Source: Trebouxia sp. TZW2008 (lineage: Eukaryota; Chlorophyta; Trebouxiophyceae; Trebouxiales; Trebouxiaceae). From it: DNA of 64,000 nt. The stretch is from positions 310,001 to 374,000 of the forward strand of contig BDIU01000103.1 in assembly GCA_002118135.1 (NCBI GenBank), read 5' to 3'. Under the pieces are notes generated by a model. That model was not told the DNA's origin. It searched no databases and saw nothing but the letters and a program-made list of their open reading frames with translations. The first letter of the stretch is position 1. Each line of letters starts with the position of its first letter. Shown here piece after piece: positions 45,555 to 57,500 of the stretch. A program made the position numbers and the translations under genes.

Positions 45555-46699
45555 GCCAGCGAGTTTCGTCCGTTGCAGGGCAGAAATGAGACGCGATGTC
45601 TGGCTTGAGCGTAACTATCTGCAGGACTCCTTTGCAGCGAGGTGCCGCTGTCTGTTCTCGCCCTGCCAGATTGACAATTGACGCAAAGCTCTCGCGGCAA
45701 AGGATGCTTCAAAATCACTCCACTTGACTCGAGACCCGCCTGGCGTGACTCATGACCCATCCCCCGGCAATTATTCATGCACTCTCAGCACACAAATACA
45801 GCAAGAACAGCACGGCATCTGCCTGCGTGACGAGTTTGCCCGCACTTGGGACGACAAACAGCTGGTCCGCCAGCCAAGCGTGCAGAGCTCAGCTACCGGG
45901 ATAACCCGCCACCGCCTTGGTACTGCTGAGCGCGCGCTGGCAAACACCGGGAACTGCCTAGTACGTGCCCTGATACGTGCTTGGTACGTGTCTGAGGTTG
46001 GTCCGGCTCAGTAAGGCCTTGGAGCTTGCCACACAGGCAAGCTTTAGCGGTGAAGCGCCGGTCTGAGTTCACGTCCCTGTGTCGCTGTGGTTTTGCTTTT
46101 GCTGATACTTTTGAGGAGTCCAGTCACCGGGATTGCCCGCCTGGAGTCGCCGAGCGCTGGCTAATCCGCATCGGTACGTCCTTTCGAGTGCTCAGCAACA
46201 TCATGAATTTGCCACAGCAAGCAAGCTTGGCAGGCGTAGCTTCAACCCTGACTCCTGTTCTTAATCTGCAGCCTACCACTGTCTTTCAGCTTTTCAGAGG
46301 CTGTCTGCAGCAGCTTTCATCGATATGGCTGAGGAGTTCCAGGCAAGTTCAGCAAATTTCAGCTGCAGTCCTTGTCACATATAGGGTCTTTACAGCTTCA
46401 GTTGCTCAAACACAACTATGCTCTGCTCTGCTGTAATGTTTGCCCTGTCAGCAAACAGTAGTATAACACTGACAGCGGACTGGAGGCTCAAACACAAATG
46501 AATGTTCCCAAGGTACTTCATGTCCACGCTGACCTCAGCACTTGGCTTGCGTGTTTGACTTGTAGCTTGTGGGTGCTGAGCAGGCAGCTGGATGCAGGCA
46601 CAGGGCAAGGTTCAGCAGAAGACTCAAGCTGAATCAAGACTGTGCAGCGTTGAGCTTTGCTTGAGTTTTTGTCAAAACTTCACGACACGTGCCTGCATG
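45555..46699. other. Intergenic region upstream of the F-box gene
   Basis: It should contain the F-box gene promoter. Plus-strand frames at 45724-46014 and 46026-46436 are open but show no motif or splice support. Confidence 0.4.
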
Positions 46700-48121
46700 G
46701 CTCAACGCTGCATGCGCAGGAGTCTCTGAAGGGCTTCATGTGTTTGTGAACACGCCCAATGCGGAATACAATTCTCTGCTCAAACTCTTCAGTTATGCAG
46801 CATACATATTTGCCCTGGAATCTCAGGGTTTTGTTGAACGTGGCTTTCCTTGTTTCTCTGATATTGATTTGGAGAATTCGAATGCATTCAAAGTGCCCAT
46901 AATGGTGCACCTTGATATATTTCGCCATGCTTGTGCAGTACTTAGCATATGCTTTTGCCCAGGTGCTGCTGCAGACGCTTGCTTATGCTGCATGAGGTAT
47001 GCTTTGTTGCTTTGCATTGGGCAGAAGGCGATCAGCTGATGTCTTGCAGCAGTTGGAATATGTATACGCATGTTGTGATCCTGCTGTGCTTACAGCAGTT
47101 GAGGCTGCAGCTGACACTGCAATACCACATGGCATTGCCTTCAGATGTACCTGTGTACTGTTGTTTGTCTTGTTGCACAGCAAAACCACAACTTGAGCAG
47201 CATGTTTGGTTTTGACAGCAAAAGGACAAGTCAGCACAATGACATGCCTCTACAGCAATATGATGTGTTACATGTAAACACTGCTGCCGTGAACTTTTGC
47301 CAACAAACCAATTGTAAGAAGTTGCTGACATCAGTCAGATCTAAAAGTATTTAGTGCTACTACTGCAAGCTGTCAGTGACAGATCCCATGCCCAACTTGC
47401 GCCATCCTGCTTGAATGTCAACTGCTGCTGCTAGACTAGACTTGAGCTTCATGCCCTGCATCACACTTCCGCTGTCTTGAGCTGTGTCAGTGAAAGAATG
47501 CATGCAGAAAGAGTCAGCATATCATGCACATGCCTGCATTTTTGCTGCAAGTAAGCCCCAATGCAGCTGCACATTGTGTGATACTGCATGTTGCTGGGGC
47601 ATGCAGTGCCAGCAAACATTGCACATACACAAGATTGCATGATGGCTCAAAACAAGCAGAACATCAGACTGTCTGATAGCACAGAACTTGATCAAAGCCA
47701 TCAGATCACGCAGCGTGTGACCACATGCACATGTTGGTTGCTGATGACCTGTATGCCAGAAAGAGAGAGGTAGGCAACAAGATTAAGCCAGGCACTCAAT
47801 GCCTTGCCCTATCTCAAACTGGCAGCTCTGAGAGGTGAGCTGGCTTCGCCATCCTGAAATCAACACGAATCCATCTGAGGATGCTTGCATTGAAACTGGT
47901 ACTGACATGGTGTGGCTGTGCAGCTCCTAAAGCAAGCCCTTGACACACACAACGCAGCACGTACGCCAATCTGCAGTACTGACTTGAGCATGATTGCTGA
48001 GCTACTTGTTGGTTGCTTTGGTGAACACTTCTCCCTGAACGTTGGCAGGTATGCATCTGCACTGAGGTGGATAGAATACGTCGGTAGTGCAGTGCAGCAC
48101 TGCAGGAAACCACTCAGGTAA
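46700..48121 (+). CDS. Unrecognised multi-exon gene (tentative, partial model)
   Basis: Three plus-strand segments look coding and have splice signals. About 47020-47150 reads SADVLQQLEYVYACCDPAVL and onward through AAADTAIPHGIAFR. About 47708-47770 reads HMHMLVADDLYARKRE with donor GAG|GTAGGC. 47927-48048 reads LLKQALDTHNAARTP…IAELLVGCFGEHFSLNVG with a CAG acceptor and a possible donor; the last two join in phase. Without the final donor the frame closes at 48121 (…YVGSAVQHCRKPLR). A further possible exon lies near 46727-46840 (HVFVNTPNAEYNSLLKLF). The sequence appears helical and soluble; I do not recognise a family. It is convergent with the AP2 gene. The 5' end is unknown. Confidence 0.35.
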
Positions 48122-48124
48122 ATA

Positions 48125-48540
48125 GGTGCTGCCTGTCCAGGAGAGCAACAGACTGCATTGAACGTGAGCACAACACCTCTTCAAGCTTACACTGTACTGC
48201 ACTGTACTCATAGCCTAATGCAGTGACACAGACTGTGCAAAACAGCATGATACTGCATTCAGCACGAGCAACACAGACCTTGAAAGCTTGTATGGTACTG
48301 CACTGCTTGAACACCGAAATGCAGTGACAAAGACTATTCAGAACAGCAAGACACTGCATTCGGTTTGACCCGCCCACCTCTTGAAAGTTGGCACTCTGCT
48401 GCAATGTACTGAAACCAACTGCTCAAGAACAGCAAGAATGTGCTTTCAGCATAGGCAGCACAGTCACAGACTGTTCACAACAACAAGAAAGGGCGTTGAG
48501 CGTGACTGACCCACCTCCTCAAAGCTTGTACTGTGGTTGC
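48125..48540. repeat. Four tandem copies of about 105-120 bp near the AP2 gene 3' end
   Basis: Units share CCTC-TCAAAGCTTG-ACTG…TGCAGTGACA-AGACTGTTCA-AACAGCAAGA-ACTGCATTC (plus-strand sense). They overlap the last codons of the AP2 gene model, so they may be echoes of its 3' end. Confidence 0.75.
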
Positions 48541-51500
48541 CGTCTGCTGTCACGGTGCCAGGCAGTGCACCAGCTGCCTCAAGGGGATTATTGGTGGCAG
48601 GCAAAAGGCCATCTGGCAGCGCTTCAGTGGCATGCCCTGCTGGGAAATTGCAAGACGTGTTGGTCAGGGGTTCTTGCAAAGTGAACAAGCCAGGAATGTG
48701 GCAGACTGACCCAGATGCAGATGGCTTTGGCAGGCTGGACAATGCCGACGCGGTTTGCGGGACAACACAGGCTAGGCAGTGTGGATTGAGAAAACATTTG
48801 CAGGCATTGCTGGGTCATGGCTCTGAATCAAGCTGAGGCTTAGTCTTCAGAGCTTTCCTCAAGACCTAACCCTACACAGTCAGTGAGGCGCTGTGCAGCT
48901 ACACTGAATCTCAAAGTCAGATGCTCACATGCAAATGACACATGCAACAACTGCATTGTAACAGCAATACTTCTGATTAACACATGAGATTTGATCTGCC
49001 ACATGCATTGCATGTAAGTTTTCACCATGTATGTAAACACATATGCTGTGTTGTGCCTGTTGCTGCACAGTGCCAAAAGAATTTCACTTCTGAGCAGATG
49101 CAGCATGACGAAGAAAGTGCAGCGTAGATAGACAGACAGACAGCCACACAGACGGACAGGCAAGCACGCAGACCAGCCAGCAACACAAACAGCTTGCCAT
49201 CCAGCAACAGGCAAGCACATGTGCGCACCTGATATTGAAGGGTGCAAGCTTGCCATGACATCCTGATTCAATGCCATCAGCTGCTGTGGCACTGAAAGCT
49301 CTGTGACATCAGAAATGGACACAGCACTGCTGCCATAGGCACTGCTAGGGGCAATACTGGCATGGGCAGACGGCTGGCGGGTGCTTGGCTGGCTGGCTGA
49401 TGCAGCTCGGCTGCTGACTGCTGCGTCCTGCTTGATGCGCCAGTAGGATTCAGCATCATCTGCCTCATTGCCTGCAACACGTCACTCAATTTTGTGAGAA
49501 ATTACAGCTTGAAGCAGTCACGAGTGGCAAAGTGAGCAAGTTGGCTGACATGTGCTTGGTTGGCTGGCTGATGCTGCTCAGCTTTAGCTTGCTTCTTCCC
49601 CTTTCATGCAACCATTTTGTCTGCCTCACTGCCTGCCAAACATCACTTGACTTGAGACAAGTACACACAGTGCCTTGCAGGCAGCGCACTGCTTCTGTAC
49701 GCAGCTAGCAGAGTCATAACAGCTCACTGCAATGCATGTGAGGATTCTGCATCATCTGCCAGATTGCCTGCCATACAACACTTGAATTGACACAAGCCCG
49801 TACTACTTGAGGCAACTTACTGCTTCTGTATGCACCTTCTGTCAGGGTGCCATGATGTCGGAGAGCACATTGCAGCATGTAGTGCAATCAGTACACACTG
49901 CAACTGGGAGGAGTGTCGCGCACAGGAAAGAGGTTGTGATGCTGCAAGCAGTACGTGCTGCAGCTCATTCAATTCTGACTCACCTATGTAAGCGCTAGGA
50001 GGGTTGTTACGCACAGCAATTGCTGTGAAGCATACTCGTCATGACATGTGGCAGTGTCAAGTCATCAAAGCAGTGCTGCGGCCATTACCTGCCGGATCTC
50101 TCTTACAAACTTCTGGTGCTGACCTGTGAATGTGCTGGGAGGGTTGTTGTGCACGCTATGGTGCTGTGACGCTGCAGAGGATATGCATCAAGCTGCTGCT
50201 GCAAGCAGTACATGCTGCAGCTCCTTCAGTTCTGACTCACCTGTGTAAGCGCTAGGAGGATCGTTACACACAGCAATGGTACCATGTTGCTGTAGAGCGT
50301 ACTCGGCACGATATGTGGCAGTGTCAAGTCATCAAAGCAGTGCTGCGGCCATTACCTGCCGGGTCTCTCTTACAAACTTCTGGTGCTGACCTGTGAATGT
50401 GCTGAGAGGGTTGTTGTGCACGCTATGGTGCCGTGACGCTGCAGAGGATATGCATCAAGCTGCTGCTGCAAGCCGTACATGCTGCAGCTCCTTCAGTTCT
50501 GACTCACCTGTGTAAGTGCTAGGGGGTTTGTTACGCACAGCAACGGTGCCATGATGCTCCAAAGCATACTTATCATAGGCCTGCCCTGCTTCCTCCTCTT
50601 CTTGGAAGCTACCGATGAGGTGTGAACCGCCTTCAGGCTTCTTGAATCTGGCCTGCCACCTCTGGCTCTGCCTGTGCCAGCTGACGCCCAGGAAATGGGA
50701 GTAGCGCGGTTTTGACATGTCCACAGACCTGCAAAAAAAAAGTTTTGTTTCGTTTACCACCAATTATTTGCAACAAGAACTGCAGTTGCAACAAGCAGTT
50801 TGTGTCAATCTGCTTCATTTGCTTATGATACTGCCTGTGCCAGCTGATACCCAAGAAATGGGAGTGGCACAATTTCATGTGACCACAGACCTGCATAATA
50901 ACAATTCTAGTCCAACCCTTTTTGCTCGTTTGTGGCTCTGTCTGTGCCAGCTGATACTCAAGAGATGGGAGTAACACGGTTTTGATGTGTACACAGACCT
51001 ACAAAACAACGACATTATTGCAGTTGTCCACACATGTCAACCGTCTTCAGGCTTCTTGAATCTGGCCTGCCACTTCTGGCTCTGCCTGTGCCAGCTGACA
51101 CCCAAGAAATGGGAGTAGCAAGGCTTGGATGTGCCCACAGACCTGCAAAACAAGCGCTCAATTTCAACCCCATTTCATTTGCTTCTGGCTGTGTCTTTGC
51201 CACCTGATGCCAAGGTAATGGGAGTAGTGTGGTTCTGATGTGTTCATGGACCTGCAGAACAAGATTGTCATTTGACTTGTCAACATCCATTTGCAATCAC
51301 AACCCCGTTTCAACCTGTATCATCCGCTTCTGGCTCTGCCTGTGCCAGCTGACTCCCACAAAATGGGAGTAGCGTGCTGTCAATGTGTCCACGGACCTGT
51401 GAAACGGATCAGCTCACGCAAAGATCAGCCTTTGAAAACCTGGCCTGCCACTTCTGGCTCTGCCTGTGCCAGCTTACAAGCAAGAAACGAGAGTAGAGCG

Positions 51501-54500
51501 GATTTGATTTGTCCACAGACCTGTCAATGGTTGAGATTGCTTGATTCCAGTCCGCTCTTCCATGCTTGTCATATGCACACAAGTGTTGGAATCCATTTTT
51601 GGGTGCGTGTAGCATCATTCAGCTTTCACTATGTGACTCTATGCTTGACCATGTCAGTTGACTCATATGAGGGGCTAGGAGCAGCAAAGCAAGCACATAA
51701 CTTATGGTGCTTTGTCCAGACACGTGTAGCTATGCTTCTGATGTTGCAACAGCAGTCAAGTGAGTGCGCATGCACTCCCAGCACTTCCACCACAAGCTGA
51801 CATGACATGGATCCATCCACCCAAACAGGTGCATTTGCAGCATTTGAGGCAACCAGTCACAATCTAGCTTGATGCTCACTGCGGCTTTCTGCAGGCGGCA
51901 ATGCCAGGCGATCTATTGACATTGGGCATGTAAGACCCTACTGCTGCTTAACGCAGCAAAGCAGCTAACAGACAGAGTGTTGTCACAGCAACAGCAGCAG
52001 CCAGAGACTGGTGGCTACTAGGTTGGGGGTACCTGGCAGTGGCGGCACGCTTCTTGGTGGGGAGCCCCCTTTCCTGTGCTTTAAGGGCAGAGCCTGCAGC
52101 CCTGGCGGCGCCCTGCAATGCATAAGGCAGCTTTATGCATTTCTGTTTGTAAAGATTGCTTTGTTTACTAAGAAAATGGTCGCATTGTCCTTATTCTGAG
52201 GCTTCACTGCAGGCAAACCCTAAAGCTATCAAATGCAATTGCATTGCCCCTACAACAAAACTCTCTTTGCATCAATTGCCCTTACATGGACAAAATGTTC
52301 TATGGTAGTAGCCATTGAATTGACGCTTGACCCGCTTTTACACAGTGCTGCCAGAGTACCCAGTGCAGGCAGTGCGTGTGATGGACTTTGACCAATTATA
52401 ATAAAAAGCAAGGCACAGCAGCATCACCACTGAATCTTGCCTTGTCCATTGATGCAATGCAGCGTTACCTACTGTGCGGCCGCTTCCCTGGAAGAATTGA
52501 ATGGGCTCTTGGCCCGTTCCTTTGTCAACAACTTGCTGTCAGTCTGGCTACGGCAGCCTGATTGATTGACACAGCCAGCAATGCTGGGTGTTGCTCTCAC
52601 AAGCTGCAGATACATAACATGCACAGCCCGTGTCTGCAAGGGATAGTTGTCAAACTTCTTTCATTACCTGTTCCTCTTTGATGTAGTCTGCCAGCTGGGC
52701 AATGGTGACAGGCAACTCCTGGCTGGTGTAGTCAGCCGCAGGAAAGTTGAGCTCAGCCTCCCTCAGATTGCGCCTGAAGTCCCCTGTCAAGCGTGCCCTG
52801 TAACACATGCAAGTGTGACAGCATGCAGCAAAAGGCATTGCACTCAATTTGCGGTTGCACCAGCTTGCGAGGCGTGCCCTGTTCCACACGCCAGGGTGAC
52901 AGCGCTGAGCAGAAAGTCTCTTGCCTCAAAGTGGGCTTGGAGTTGCCCGTCAGGCATGCCCTGTGACACATGCATGTGAGGCATAATATGAGGCAGCAAA
53001 ACTGGATTTCTGGTAATGAGCTAGAGTCAGGCTGGGTTTTGCCTGTCAGTTTGCGCCAGACCGGTGCATCGATGGTGGGGCATGCAGGAGTGGGAGGCGT
53101 TGAAGGCGTGTGGGCCTAGGAGGGCTGCAGGTGTTTGCTGGTGAGGGGCTGATGGCGGAGGATTGCACCCTGTCAATTTCGCAAACAGGCAGTGTGCACA
53201 CCTTGCCACTCATGCAAACTAGCAGAGACTTGAACATGTGTCTGTCATGCTGCTCTGAGCCAGGTGCAGCAGTGCATGATTGATTCACACTCGATGCAAG
53301 GAGGAGGAGAGCCTGACTGTGTCTGTAACTCCTGCTTCAAGCCAGAATCCTTCGTGTGTTTTGCCCAACATGCATTGCCACACATTAGACACAGACAAGC
53401 AAACATGAGAACAGACAAAGGACAGATAGTGACTGACTTGTGAGTGATGCTGGCTGCAGCCAGGTTGAATTGACAACATTGCACAGCATTGGGACAACAG
53501 GATGTTGGACACAGTACAGGAAGACATGTGCAATGCAAAAAAGAGAGGCAGCCACTGACTTGTGGGCAATGCAGGCTGCAGCTAGGGCGAAAAAGCAGCA
53601 GCTTGGCCACAGTGCTTGAAGCATGTAGAGGCCATGCACTACAGGGTAGAGAGACAGTAACTGACTTGTCGGCAATGCGCGCGGCGGCTAGGGTTGAGGG
53701 CCAGTAGCCCAGGTGCAGGGGCTTCTTCGCCTCAGGGTTCCACAACATCACTGCAATCCTGCACACCCACAACCCAATTGAGCTGTGCTCTTGCAACATG
53801 TCTATGATGTATATGCGCCCACGATGCAACTCAGCTTCGTATCTGCAAGCTCCCATCACACATGCCATTGTAATCCACTTTCATTGACTCGGTTCTACAT
53901 CACCCAGAAGTATTGCACATGCTATATCCTAAGCTAGCTCTCTTCCTTTGATGTAGGCTAAGCAAGGATCTGCACGCACCTACCACCCGGCTTACAACCC
54001 GAGTCGATTATCTTCATACAAGGGCACCTAGACACTACTATACATGCGCGCACAACTCTATTCAGCTGTTTTCGTGTCATGTAACAACACCATGTCAGCC
54101 ACAATGATGCATGTGCAATTCAGCTGTACTTGACCAGGCATGGAATGCCACCCAAACCAAGATGCCACCATGTCGGCCACAACGATGCATGTGCAACTCC
54201 AACTGTACTTGACCACTTTCATGCCATTGCGAGCGTCAACAGAGACTTGCCTGCCGTTCTTGAGGGTGACTCCGCTGAACTCAATCAACTTGTCAGAACG
54301 CTTCCTGCCGCCCGGCACCGCCCGCCTGGCAGCCATCATCCTTGCATCAGCTGGCACACTTCTCTTCTTTGCGCTCTTCTCCACTTTCAGATTCCGCCTA
54401 GCCCTGCCACTGCACCAGAGCAAATGATTTGTTTAGGCACCATTGCACGTAGGTGTTATTGCATGTAGGCATCACTGCATGCAGTCATGATTGCATGCAG

Positions 54501-57500
54501 TCATGATTGCATGTAGACATGACTGTATGTAGGCATCATTGCATATAGGACATCATTGCATGTAGGCATGCTTGCATAAAGGCATGTAGGCATGATTGCT
54601 TAAAGGCATGATTGCAAATAGGCATTTTGGCTTGTCGGCATGATTGCATGTAGGCGTCATTGCATGTAGGCATCACAGCATGTAGGCAAGATTGCATGAT
54701 TGTATATAGGCACTGCATGTAGGCATCAGGCAGGCGTGTAAGCATCTTCGCATTGTCACCATGACTCATCTGCTGCCAGGATGCATGCAAGTGACATTGT
54801 CTTGTATGACATTGTGCTGAATGTTACATACAGCGATTTCAAACAAATGCCAAGCTGACCTGGCAGTTGTAGAAGGCGCCCAGTCTTCTTCAGCATTTGC
54901 ATCGGCCTGAGGAGTCTCAGGGTTTGCTGGATTTAGGAACTGCCCAGAACCCTCATTGTCAGCAGTCAACCTGAGCCTCATCTTTCGCTTGCCCCTGGTG
55001 TTGTGCGCCGGGCTTTCAGCTTCATCTTCTTCTTGACTGCTTGCGGCCAGCTGCTCTTCTTCTTTGATCTGGTGTTGCACAATCATGACAGAAGGCTGAT
55101 GCAACAGCGCTCTACTGTTCAGCCCTGATTGGTCAACATCAACGCCCTCTTGAGCACTTCCCGCATGAAGGTCCTGGACCTGCCTGACTGCCGCAGGATT
55201 TTGGCGGGAGGGCCCCTTTTGGTGAGAAGAGCCCTTTTTGCGGGGCCTGCCGCGCTTCTTCTTGCCTACTGGGTTGGCAGGAAATTCCTGCTCTTCTGGA
55301 ACGGGGATCTGATCTACAAGGGCTGCCAGTCTGCTGGAGGAGGGCCGGGAGCGGGGGACAGGGGGGTGGGAGGGGGGTACAGGGGAGCCGTGCTTGCTAG
55401 GGGAAGGGCGCAGCATCTGCCTTTGTGCTTGTGGTGACAAGCTCAGGCCCAAAGCCACAAGCGACTGTGAGCGCAAGTCAAAGTCCAAGGGGGAATCTGC
55501 TAGTGATGCGGGACTGTCCATGTCGTCTGTACTGTTGGTGCGTCTGTAGGACCGCAGCTCTGCCAAGACCTGCATGACAAGGCTGTGATTGAGCTCGAAA
55601 TTTGTTGATCCTTGGCACCAAAGGTGAGAGTATTGAGTTCAGACCTGCATCCTTGTTCATCCCAGAAGAGCAGGAGGTGAGAGGTCTTGACCGAAGACAT
55701 CCACCCTTATTGATTCCAGGAAAGCAGAACGTTTGCAACATTTGCATGGCATGCACAAAGATGCATGACCAAGTCAAAGAAGTGAAGTACATCGTGTCAG
55801 GAGGATAAAGTTGCTGCAGACAAACACCACTTGTATTGGTTGACAATGGTGTGCATGCAGTCCCAACACCCCATGCTCCAGGCAGGCACAGCAAGCCGAG
55901 CAATCAAAGCTGCATCAGGGTCGGAGACTTTTGGGAAATTGAGCACATTGGATCAGAGCCTGTGAGACTGCCACCCATGCTGTGCTGAATTCATGCAGAG
56001 CAAGGAACGAGACAGAGCGTACATCAGGGTATGAGGCCATTGGGAAGTTGAGCACGCCCTCTGCAATTGGCCCAAAGAACCTCAGAGCAGCAGCATCATA
56101 GGCCTTGGCTGCGTCCTTGGCTGTTGCAAATACCCCGATCGTGTGCTCCTTGTTGTTGTCCATGGGATCAACTGCAGTGGCCACAATCCAGGGTCAGTGT
56201 TCAAGTCCTCAACATTTACTTCACTGGGAAGCGTTCAGTATCTAAGGACGACCAGACAAAATTGAAAGCAGTGGTTCTAACCGCTTGTGGGGGACAACTT
56301 TGTGCAACAGTGTTCGCTGTGGCAAACACTCCAATGGTGTGCTCCTTGTTGTTGTCCATGGGATGTATTGCAGTCACCACACTCCAAGGTCAGTTTCAGG
56401 TCCAATGTTTACTTGAATGTGAACCTGGATATCTGATGGTGACCAGACAAACAAAAAGCAGTGTTGCTGTGTGCTTGATGGGGACATCTTGTTGGCAACA
56501 GTATTAGCTGTGTCAAACACTCCAATAGTGTGCTCCTTGTTGTTATCCATGGGATCAACTGCAGTGACCACAATCTAGGGTCAGCTTTCAGGTCCTAGAC
56601 ATGTACTTCATTGGAGACCTTCTAGTATCTGATGACAACCAGACAACATCAGGAATAGCGATTCTGTCTGCTTACAAGGGTTGACTATGAGCAACTGTGT
56701 TGACGTGGCTTGATGACAGGATTGAATTTCAGTAATGACCACCATTTGGTTTGAAGCCAACATTGCACTTCAGTATCAGTCAGATGCGTGCAATCAATTT
56801 CGCAGGCGGTCAAAACCAGCAAAGCTGGCTGCTGAGGAACAAGCAAGACAAACAAAACAAATCCAGAATCCCTCATCTACTCAGTGGGACTCATGCATAT
56901 CCAACTTTTGGGCCAGCTAGGGGTTTGAGGGGCTGTTTGAGGCGAAATTGACAGTCAAGGGCCAAAGGGCCAAGACGCAGGATTATCGCTGAGAACAACA
57001 CTGAAGAAGACGCTGACTTGAAATCGATTGAACTTGAGGTCGTGTAATAGGTGTGCAGAGGACTGCTCAGCAAGCAGGGTTGTAAAGAGCCATGTGCATG
57101 AGCGTCAAATTGAATGATACGTGCACATTCTCTTGAGTGAGTCTAGCTCACCTAGGTTGGCCATATAGACAACCACGCCAGCCTTGCTAGGTAGGGTCCG
57201 GACCCCTATGTACTCCTCACCCCCTTGTAGGGTCCGGACCCCCATGTACCCCTGACCATCCCGACCATGACCCATATTCAGGGCTGGAGGCATCGCCCAA
57301 CCCGCATTGCCCCTCAGGGCGTTTGAAGGGATTTGAGGCTGGGTCTGTGACTGAAGAGGGAGATTGCCAGCCGTGGGTGACCCAAAACCAGGGTAGGGTC
57401 TAGGCGAGGGGCTAGGGTAGCCGCCAGGCAGATGAGCATCAGCCAAGAACGGAGGCGCCAAGTTGTTTTGTGTTGGCACAAGTTGAGCCTGTGCCACAAT

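Noticed and set aside
48840..48905. Minus-strand AP2 terminal exon ending in LGLEESSED
   Set aside because: No acceptor gives the required phase; the exon ending at 48464 does fit.
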